This document shows positions 57,882 through 64,000 of a DNA stretch of 64,000 nucleotides, piece by piece. Source of the DNA: Streptosporangium nondiastaticum (GTDB lineage Bacteria > Actinomycetota > Actinomycetes > Streptomycetales > Streptomycetaceae). Below the pieces are notes generated by a model. That model ran no database searches and was not told the DNA's origin. It saw only the letters and a program-made list of their open reading frames with translations. The position numbers and the translations under genes were made by a program. The stretch covers positions 1-64,000 of the forward strand of contig NZ_PXWG01000029.1 of assembly GCF_003011965.1 (NCBI RefSeq), read 5' to 3'. Within the stretch, counting starts at the first letter, position 1, and each line of letters starts with the position of its first letter.

Positions 57882-58765
57882 GCCGGGTGAGCCTCGAAGG
57901 GCAGGTCGCCGTCGTCACCGGCGCCGCCCGCGGCGTGGGCGAGCAGCTGGCCCGCAAGCTGTCGGCGCGCGGCGCCCGCGTCGCACTGGTGGGCCTGGAG
58001 CCGGACGAGCTGGCCCGGGTCGCCGCCTCGCTGCACGAGGACGCGGCGCACTGGCACGCGGACGTCACCGACCACGAGGCCATGACGCAGGTCGCCCGCG
58101 AGGTCAAGGCCCGCTTCGGCAAGGCCGACATCGTCGTGGCCAACGCCGGCGTCGCCGCGGGCGGCCCCTTCGCCGGCTCCGACCCCGCGGTCTGGCGCCG
58201 CGTCGTCGACGTCAACCTCGTCGGCAGCGCCGTCACGGGCCGCGCCTTCCTGCCCGTCCTCGCCGAGAGCCGCGGCTACCTGCTGCAGGTGGCCTCGCTC
58301 GCCGCGATGGCCCCGGCGCCGCTGATGAGCGCCTACTGCGCGTCGAAGGCGGGCGTCGAGGCGTACGCGCACTGCCTGCGCGGCGAGGTCGCCCACAAGG
58401 GCGTCCGGGTCGGCGTCGCCTATCTGAGCTGGACCGACACGGACATGGTGCGCGGCGCCGACGCGTACGAGGCGATGCGCGAGATGCGGCAGCGCCTGCC
58501 CTGGCCCGCCAACCGCACCTACCCGCTCGGCCCGGCCGCCGACCGCCTGGTCGACGGCATCGAGCGGCGCGCGGCGCACGTGTACGGGCAGGGCTGGCTG
58601 CGGCTGATGCAGGGAGCCCGCGGCTGGCTGCCCGGGCTGCTCGCGCTCGGGGCGCAGCGCGAGATGCGGCGGTACGAGCCGAGGATCGCGGACATGCGCG
58701 AGGGGCTGGTGGGCGCGGGCGGGGCCGCGGACGAGAAGGAGCGCACGGGGCGTAGCACTGCGTAG
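57878..58765 (+). CDS. Short-chain dehydrogenase/reductase
   Basis: A 295-residue SDR: TGAARGVGEQLARKL (cofactor), VANAGVAAGGP (NNAG-type), Ser in QVASLAAMAP, YCASKAGVEAYAHCL (catalytic Tyr-Lys). The C-terminal extension (LMQGARGWLPGLLAL) may contact membrane or partner. Translationally coupled to the monooxygenase. A steroid, terpenoid or lipid alcohol would suit such a pair; this is not shown. Confidence 0.93.
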   Translation: MSRVSLEGQVAVVTGAARGVGEQLARKLSARGARVALVGLEPDELARVAASLHEDAAHWHADVTDHEAMTQVAREVKARFGKADIVVANAGVAAGGPFAGSDPAVWRRVVDVNLVGSAVTGRAFLPVLAESRGYLLQVASLAAMAPAPLMSAYCASKAGVEAYAHCLRGEVAHKGVRVGVAYLSWTDTDMVRGADAYEAMREMRQRLPWPANRTYPLGPAADRLVDGIERRAAHVYGQGWLRLMQGARGWLPGLLALGAQREMRRYEPRIADMREGLVGAGGAADEKERTGRSTA

Positions 58766-58852
58766 TCATCCGATATGCGCGGCATCGAGCTGCGTGCCAG
58801 GCTGTTCTGGGGCAAACTACCCCGAATCCCCTCAGCGAGGAGTGTGGACAGC

Positions 58853-59044
58853 ATGGGCATCAAGGACGAGATGCAGGGCAAGGCGCAGCAGGCCAAGCAG
58901 AAGCTGGAGCAGGCCAAGCAGCAGGCCCGGCAGAAGGGCCGGCAGGCACAGGACAAGGCCGGGGAGCGTCAGCAGCAGGGGCAGCAGGAGGGCCGCCAGC
59001 AGTCCTTCGACGACCTGCGCGACGAGCTCGACGACCGCACCTGA
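58853..59044 (+). CDS. 63-residue charged Gln-rich protein, CsbD-like
   Basis: Small, very hydrophilic helical protein (MGIKDEMQGKAQQAKQKLEQ, then Gln/Lys/Arg repeats, ending DDLRDELDDRT). The start resembles CsbD-type stress proteins. GCGAGGAG lies about 10 bases upstream of the ATG. It is followed 14 bases later by a similar small gene. Confidence 0.7.
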   Translation: MGIKDEMQGKAQQAKQKLEQAKQQARQKGRQAQDKAGERQQQGQQEGRQQSFDDLRDELDDRT

Positions 59045-59058
59045 GGGAGCTGAACCTC

Positions 59059-59244
59059 ATGGCCAAGGGTGACAAGGCCAAGAGCAAGGCCGAGCAGCTC
59101 AAGCAGCAGCAGGCCGAGAAGGCCGGGCAGACCGGCAAGAAGGCCGGGCAGAACGCCAACGACAAGGCCCGCCAGGAACTGATCCGCAAGGAACAGGAGG
59201 AGTGGGATCGTCGCGACACGTTCGACGAGAACTTCGAGATCTGA
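59059..59244 (+). CDS. 61-residue Lys/Gln-rich small protein
   Basis: Helical, charged: KGDKAKSKAEQLKQQQAEKA, then RQELIRKEQEEWDRRDTFDE. It resembles its upstream neighbour in composition and is likely co-transcribed. GAGGGAGC precedes the ATG. No known function; possibly a stress or nucleoid-associated protein. Confidence 0.65.
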   Translation: MAKGDKAKSKAEQLKQQQAEKAGQTGKKAGQNANDKARQELIRKEQEEWDRRDTFDENFEI

Positions 59245-59255
59245 CCGTGGATCCG

Positions 59256-59292
59256 CGTAAGGGGCGCCCCTCCTTGGAGGGCGCCCCTTACG
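59256..59292. terminator. Bidirectional terminator
   Basis: CGTAAGGGGCGCCCCTCC pairs with GGAGGGCGCCCCTTACG with one bulged C and a TT loop, between the small-protein pair and the convergent tricorn-type gene. Confidence 0.8.
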
Positions 59293-59323
59293 TCATGTTC
59301 AGCTCCACGTCTTGACGTCCTGC

Positions 59324-62300
59324 TCAGCTCCGCGGCGGCAGCTTCGGCCGCCGCAGGTCCGGCGCCCCCGAGTAGTCCGGCGGCTGCGCGGCGCCGTGCC
59401 GGTCCAGCAGGTCGAGCGCGATCTGCACCGCGTCGTCCAGCTGCTTGTGCCGGCCCTCGGCCCAGTCCAGCGGCGTGCGGTCGATCTCGACGTCGGGCTC
59501 GACGCCGCGGTTCTCGATCGTCCAGCCGTACGCGTCGAACCACGCCGCGTTCATCGGCACCGTGATCGCCGTGCCGTCCCCGAGCCGGTGCCGGCCGGTC
59601 ATCCCGACCACGCCGCCCCAGGTGCGCAGGCCCACCACCGGGCCGATGCCCTGCAGCTTGAACGCGGCGGTGATCATGTCCCCGTCGGAGGAGGTCATCT
59701 CGTCGGCGATGGCGACGACCGGCCCGCGCGGGGCGTTGCTCGCGTACGACACGGGCTGCGCGTCGCGCGTGAGGTCCCAGCCGATGATGGTGCGGGTGAG
59801 CTTCTCCACGACCAGCTCGCTGATGTTGCCGCCCGCGTTGCCGCGCACGTCCACGATCAGGGCGGGGCGGGACATCTCCATGCGCAGGTCGCGGTTGAAC
59901 TGGGCCCAGCCCGAGCCGCCCATGTCGGGGATGTGCAGGTAGCCGCACTTGCCGCCGCTGAGCTCGCGGACGACCGCGCGGCGCTTGGCCACCCAGTCCT
60001 GGTAGCGCAGCGGGCGCTCGTCCACGAGCGGGACGACGGCGACGCGGCGCGCGTGGCCCTCGGCCCCGGGCGCCCGGAACGTCAGCTCCACGGTGGTGCC
60101 GCCGGCCGCGGCCAGCAGCGGGTACGGCCCGGCCACCGGGTCGACGGGCCGGCCGTCGACGTGCGTGAGGGCCGCGCCCTCGCGGATGCCCGAACCGGCC
60201 AGGGGGGAGCGGGCCTTGGAGTCGGAGGAGTCGCCGGGCAGGATGCGCCGGACCGTCCAGGAGCCGTCCTTCTGGTGCGTCAGGTTGGCGCCGAGCAGGC
60301 CGATGGCGCGCTGGTAGTGCGGCGGGCCCTCGTTGCGGCGGGCGGGGGCGACGTAGGCGTGCGAGGTGCCCAGCTCGCCGAGGACCTCGCGCAGCAGGTC
60401 GGCGAAGTCGTCGGGGGTGGCGACCCGGTCGACCAGGGGCCGGTACTGGGCGAGCACCGCGTCCCAGTCGATGCCGCACATGCCCGGCTCCCAGAAGTAC
60501 GCGCGGACGATCCGCCCGGCCTCCTCGTAGGCCTGCCGCCATTCGGCGGCGGGGTCGACGTCGTGCTTGATGCGCCGCATGTCGATGAAGACCGTCGACT
60601 CGGGGTCGGGGGTGTCCGTGGCGGGGACGGCCCGCAGGTCGCCCTCGTCGTTGACGACGAGGCGGGTGCCGTCGCCGCTGACCGCGAACCAGTCGAGGGA
60701 GCTGGTGAGTTCGGTGCGCTTGGCCTTGGTGAGGTCGAAGTGCTCCAGGGTGGGCTTGCCGGAGACGTCGGCGGGGTTGGCGAAGGTCTCGCCGAGCGCG
60801 CCCGAGATCGGCCAGCGCAGCCACACCAGGCCGCCGCCGCTGACCGGGCGCAGCGACGAGTACTTCGAGGCGGCCACGGGGAAGGGCGTCACCCGGCTCT
60901 CCAGACCCTCCACCTCGATCAGCGTCGGCCCGGCCCCGGTGTCCTCCAGGTCCAGGCCGCCGGCCGCGGGCCGGCCCTCGGCGGACAGCGCGAACGGCGA
61001 GGGCGTCGCCGACGACAGCGGGACGAGGTAGGGGCGGCAGCCCAGCGGGAAGGACAGGTCGCCGGTGTGCACGTCGTAGACGGGGTCGAAGCCGCGCCAG
61101 GAGAGGAAGGCCAGGTAGCGGCCGTCGCGGGTGAAGACCGGCTGCTCGTCCTCGAAGCGGCCGTTGGTCACGTCGACGACCAGGCGGTCCTTGAGCCGGG
61201 CGATCTTGATCTGGCGGAGGGAGCGGCCGATGCCGGGGTGGGACCAGGCCAGCCACTCCGAGTCGGGCGAGAAGGCGAGGTCGCGCACGGGCCCGTTGAC
61301 GGACCGGATCAGCTCGCTGACTTCGCCGTCGCCGCTGCCGTTGCCGGATCCCGCGCCCTCGTCCGGCCCTGGCTCCGGCCCCGGCCCCGCGCCTTCGCCG
61401 GAGTCCGCGGCCTCACCCGGTCCCGTGCCTTCGCTCGATCCTGCTGATCCCGCGCCCTCGGCCGATCCCGTGCCGCCGGCCGTGGTGTCCACGAGCAGCA
61501 GCCGCCCGTCGTGCGTGGCCAGGGCCAGCCGCTCGCCGTCAGGAGAGGCGAGGGTCTCGTGCACCCTCCCGATCCGTCCCGCGCCGAGCCGCCGCGGCTC
61601 GGCCGGGCCCGCGGCGCGCGGCAGCTGGGCGATCTCGATCGCGTCCTCGCCCTCCGCGTCCGTCACGTAGGCGACCTGCCCCGACGCGCCGAGCATCTCC
61701 GGCAGCCGCACGCGCACGCCGGGGGTGTCGGCGATGGTGCGGGCGGGGCCGTCGCGGTGGGTGAGCCAGTAGAGGCTGCCGCGGACCTGGACGGCGCTCG
61801 CCCGGCCCGTCGTGTCCACGCTCACGCCGTCGACGTTGGAGGCGGCCTGCACCTGGTACGGGCGGCGCCCGGCCCGCGGCCCGCCCAGCGTCACCTCCAG
61901 GCGGCGCGGCTTCCCGTCCGGGCCGAGGTCGTCCACCAGCCACAGCTCGCCCGCGCACTGGTAGACGACGCGCTCGCCGTCGGTCGAGGCGTGCCGGGCG
62001 TAGAAGTCGTCGTGGTCGGTGTGGCGGCGCAGCTGCGAGCCGTCGGGCAGGCAGGAGTAGAGGTTGCCGACGCCCTCGTGGTCGGAGAGGAAGGCGATCC
62101 GGCCGCTCACGAACATCACGGAGTCGATGTGGCCGCCGAGGTCCGGCACCAGCCGCCGCTCCTTCGCCCCCAGCAGCCACAGGCGGCCCGTGGCGCCGCC
62201 GCGGTAGCGCTTCCAGGAGGCCGGTTCGTGCGGCGGCTTGCCCGCGAGCAGGAGCGTGCGGTGCTCGCCGCCGGCCTCGCCGATCGCGATGTCGGACACC

Positions 62301-62725
62301 GGGCCCCAGGGCAGCCGCAGGCCCGGGCCGCCCTCGGTCGGCACCCGGTAGGCCCACGAGAAGTACGAGAACGGCTGGCCGTGAGAGGAGACGGCGAGGA
62401 CGTCGTGGCCGCCGTTGCGGTCCGAGGGGGCCCAGCCGCAGACGCGGGCGTCGGTGCTGCCCCAGTAGGTGAGCCGGCGGGCGGGCCCGCCGTCGACCGG
62501 GGCCAGGTGGATCTCGGGGTCGAGGCTGCGCCAGTTCGTGTAGGCGATGTGGCGGCCGTCGGGGGAGAAGCGGGGGTGGCCGACGCGGGTGCGGTCGACG
62601 GTCAGCCGCCAGGCCCGGCCGCCGGACGCCCCGGGCGCCAGGGGGGCCAGCCACAGGTCGTCCTCCGCGGTGAAGCAGAAGAGATCACCGTGGAGATGAG
62701 GAAATCTCAGGTAAGAATCACTCAC
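59324..62725 (-). CDS. Tricorn-type S41 protease
   Basis: About 1133 residues. The N-terminal two-thirds are beta-propeller repeats (TVDRTRVGHPRFSPDGRHIA, YLAFLSWRGFDPVYDVHTGD), broken by a Gly/Glu/Pro/Ser-rich linker of about 50 residues near 410-460. Then come a helical C1 domain with LGTSHAYVAP (catalytic His), a PDZ domain (GIREGAALTHVDGRPV) and the S41 core: DVRGNAGGNISE, DEMTSSDGDMITAAFKLQGI with the nucleophile Ser. Tricorn degrades oligopeptides released by the proteasome in archaea, and actinobacteria also have proteasomes. GTG at 62725 is chosen; upstream sequence is promoter-like. The first codons are unusually AT-rich. Confidence 0.92.
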   Translation of the reverse strand: MSDSYLRFPHLHGDLFCFTAEDDLWLAPLAPGASGGRAWRLTVDRTRVGHPRFSPDGRHIAYTNWRSLDPEIHLAPVDGGPARRLTYWGSTDARVCGWAPSDRNGGHDVLAVSSHGQPFSYFSWAYRVPTEGGPGLRLPWGPVSDIAIGEAGGEHRTLLLAGKPPHEPASWKRYRGGATGRLWLLGAKERRLVPDLGGHIDSVMFVSGRIAFLSDHEGVGNLYSCLPDGSQLRRHTDHDDFYARHASTDGERVVYQCAGELWLVDDLGPDGKPRRLEVTLGGPRAGRRPYQVQAASNVDGVSVDTTGRASAVQVRGSLYWLTHRDGPARTIADTPGVRVRLPEMLGASGQVAYVTDAEGEDAIEIAQLPRAAGPAEPRRLGAGRIGRVHETLASPDGERLALATHDGRLLLVDTTAGGTGSAEGAGSAGSSEGTGPGEAADSGEGAGPGPEPGPDEGAGSGNGSGDGEVSELIRSVNGPVRDLAFSPDSEWLAWSHPGIGRSLRQIKIARLKDRLVVDVTNGRFEDEQPVFTRDGRYLAFLSWRGFDPVYDVHTGDLSFPLGCRPYLVPLSSATPSPFALSAEGRPAAGGLDLEDTGAGPTLIEVEGLESRVTPFPVAASKYSSLRPVSGGGLVWLRWPISGALGETFANPADVSGKPTLEHFDLTKAKRTELTSSLDWFAVSGDGTRLVVNDEGDLRAVPATDTPDPESTVFIDMRRIKHDVDPAAEWRQAYEEAGRIVRAYFWEPGMCGIDWDAVLAQYRPLVDRVATPDDFADLLREVLGELGTSHAYVAPARRNEGPPHYQRAIGLLGANLTHQKDGSWTVRRILPGDSSDSKARSPLAGSGIREGAALTHVDGRPVDPVAGPYPLLAAAGGTTVELTFRAPGAEGHARRVAVVPLVDERPLRYQDWVAKRRAVVRELSGGKCGYLHIPDMGGSGWAQFNRDLRMEMSRPALIVDVRGNAGGNISELVVEKLTRTIIGWDLTRDAQPVSYASNAPRGPVVAIADEMTSSDGDMITAAFKLQGIGPVVGLRTWGGVVGMTGRHRLGDGTAITVPMNAAWFDAYGWTIENRGVEPDVEIDRTPLDWAEGRHKQLDDAVQIALDLLDRHGAAQPPDYSGAPDLRRPKLPPRS

Positions 62726-62810
62726 TCCACCATCGTTTCGGCCCCCGGGAGGCGCGGCAACTCGGTCGGGCGGGGCCGGGGCGGTAACCGGCCGTGACGG
62801 AGAACACTGG

Positions 62811-62874
62811 CGAAACGGCGCCGTTTCGATCCGGTGCCGTCGTACGCTTCCAGGTGTACGAAACCGTTTCGTAC
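62811..62874. promoter_or_regulatory. Two GAAAC/GTTTC palindromes, likely TetR operators
   Basis: CGAAACGGC-GCCGTTTCG (62811-62828) is an 18-base perfect palindrome; GTACGAAAC-C-GTTTCGTAC (62856-62874) is a 19-base perfect dyad. Both share CGAAAC half-sites, and they lie 24 bases before the TetR start, in the region divergent from the tricorn-type gene. Confidence 0.75.
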
Positions 62875-62897
62875 GGGAGTGACCCGAGGAGGTGGCC

Positions 62898-63497
62898 GTG
62901 TCCACGGATCCGAGCGAGCCCGCGGCGCGCCGCACCCGGCTCACCCCCGAGCGCGAGGCCGAGCTCTACGAGGCGGTCCTCGCGATCCTGCGCGAGGTCG
63001 GCTACGACGGCCTGACCATGGACGGCGTCGCCGCCCGCACGCACGCCAGCAAGGCCACCCTCTACCGCCAGTGGAAGGGCAAGCCCGAGCTGGTCGCGAG
63101 CGCGCTGCGGCACCAGAAGCCGGTCAAGCTGGCGGACATCGACACCGGCTCCCTGCGCGGTGACCTCCGCAAGATGGCGTGCGAGGTGGACGATGACCGG
63201 ATGGCGCAGGACGCCGCCCTTATGCGCGGCCTGGGGCACGCGATCCACACGAATCCCGACCTGCTCCAAGCACTGCGCGACCTGCTGATCCTGCCGGAGC
63301 ACGAAGGGCTCCGCGCGATGCTGCACCGCGCGGTCGACCGGGGTGAGGTGGCCGCCGACAACCCCGCGATCGACTTCATCCCGCACATGATGCTGGGCGC
63401 CTTCATCGCCCGCTCCCTGATCGAGGACAAGTTCGCGGACTCCGCCTACCTGTCCCGCTACATCGACGCCGTGGTCCTCCCCGCCCTCGGCGCCTGA
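62898..63497 (+). CDS. TetR family regulator
   Basis: A 199-residue repressor: HTH at about residues 15-60 (ELYEAVLAILREVGYDGLTM, DGVAARTHASKATLYRQWKG) and a helical C-terminal domain (TetR_C_16/AcrR-like). GTG at 62898 is preceded by GAGGAGGTGGCC; GTG at 62892 is too close to the ribosome site. Two palindromes lie upstream. The MMPL transporter gene follows 112 bases later, so it is the likely target. Confidence 0.9.
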   Translation: MSTDPSEPAARRTRLTPEREAELYEAVLAILREVGYDGLTMDGVAARTHASKATLYRQWKGKPELVASALRHQKPVKLADIDTGSLRGDLRKMACEVDDDRMAQDAALMRGLGHAIHTNPDLLQALRDLLILPEHEGLRAMLHRAVDRGEVAADNPAIDFIPHMMLGAFIARSLIEDKFADSAYLSRYIDAVVLPALGA

Positions 63498-63609
63498 CCC
63501 CCCACAGCCTCACCTCCCCCACACGGCCCATGTGACGTGCCGCTCTCGTCGTCGGGCTGCTTCCCCATGCCCTTGTTCGTCCACTGATCCGACGGGAGCA
63601 CCACTCCTC

Positions 63610-64000
63610 GTGGCCACGTTCCTCTACAGACTCGGCCGGCTCGCCTACCGGCGGCGCTGGTACTTCGCCCTGATATGGGTGCTGCTGCTGGTCCTCGCCG
63701 GGGCCGGCGCCGCCACCGCGTCCAAGTCCTCCAACAACGACTTCTCCATACCGGGCACGGAGGCGCAGCGCGCCTTCGACCTGCTGGAGAAGCGCTTCCC
63801 GGGCAACAACGAGCAGAACGCGTCCGCCCGCGTCGTCTTCAAGGCCCCGGAGGGCCAGAAGCTCACCGACCCGAAGAACAAGGCGGCCGTCGAGAAGGTC
63901 ATCGGCGAGCTCAAGCACAGCGCGCAGGTGGCCGCCGCGGCCGACCCGTTCACGGCGAAGACCGTCAACCCGGCCGGCACCACCGGCTACGCCTCCGCCG
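63610..64000 (+). CDS. MMPL/RND family transporter (3' end outside the window)
   Basis: Open from GTG at 63610 to the last base (130 codons). The N-terminus is basic (FLYRLGRLAYRRRWYFALIW), followed by TM1 (VLLLVLAGAGAATASK) and the start of an extracytoplasmic domain with NNDFSIPGTEAQRAFDLLEK and RFPGNNEQNASARVVF, typical of Streptomyces MMPL proteins. These export lipids or antibiotics using proton flow. A GGGAG lies somewhat far upstream. Probably repressed by the preceding TetR. Confidence 0.88.
   Translation, partial: MATFLYRLGRLAYRRRWYFALIWVLLLVLAGAGAATASKSSNNDFSIPGTEAQRAFDLLEKRFPGNNEQNASARVVFKAPEGQKLTDPKNKAAVEKVIGELKHSAQVAAAADPFTAKTVNPAGTTGYASA

Overview
The window is very GC-rich DNA with strong third-position GC bias, frequent GTG starts, ATGA/GTGA-coupled operons and a run of genes typical of a Streptomyces chromosome: a class F sortase, the group 2 sigma factor HrdD with a SigR-type promoter, the divisome protein SepX, and tRNA-Arg(CCT) and tRNA-Ala(CGC). 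It looks like the chromosomal core or near-core of a Streptomyces, with a few accessory patches. No phage, transposase, integrase or CRISPR array was seen.

Layout. 0-6.8 kb: sortase (cut by the left edge), MarR with a divergent questin-oxidase-like gene, RecQ, and a rare restriction-endonuclease/TerD fusion. 7-9.7 kb: two translationally coupled cytochrome P450s of the CYP158 (biflaviolin synthase) type, a terminator and tRNA-Arg. 9.7-22.4 kb: regulator/effector pairs (TetR with small membrane proteins; TetR with an MFS pump; MarR with an extradiol dioxygenase; WYL regulator with an MFS pump), an M6-like secreted protease, hrdD and an LppX-like lipoprotein.

22.4-26 kb is the most unusual patch. 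All genes are on the minus strand: DUF6879, XRE regulator, a small Asp/Pro/Gly-rich peptide gene, a long protein-isoaspartate-methyltransferase homologue with a C-terminal extension, and a second DUF6879. Peptide and methyltransferase genes overlap as ATGA. This resembles the two-gene core of imiditide-type RiPP loci (aspartimide-forming) and is the best candidate for an undescribed system. A 12-base motif is shared by the promoter regions of the regulator and peptide units.

26.3-34.8 kb: a wHTH/zinc protein with a structured leader, a GntR-ABC transporter operon, a methyltransferase, a VIT family transporter, P1 peptidase, LtrA and MscL. 34.9-48.6 kb is a block conserved across actinobacteria (compare M. 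tuberculosis Rv0985c-Rv0996): MTA phosphorylase, an FmdB-type zinc protein equivalent to the chaperone Ruc with a CIRCE operator, 5-FTHF cyclo-ligase, galU, the gephyrin-like moeA (glp), moaC, mogA, rimJ and sepX, interrupted by an MFS protein, a K+/H+ antiporter and a penicillin acylase. 48.6-64 kb: tRNA-Ala, a Tat-exported GH89 enzyme, a lipoprotein with an orphan sensor kinase, ExoIII, MerR with a divergent Baeyer-Villiger monooxygenase and SDR, two small charged proteins, a tricorn-type protease, and TetR with an MMPL transporter cut by the right edge.

Intergenic regions carry many short tandem arrays (6, 9, 17, 20, 23 and 25 bp units), long hairpins and copies of sequences that I recognise as dispersed Streptomyces repeats. 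All family assignments are from reading the sequence; no search was run.
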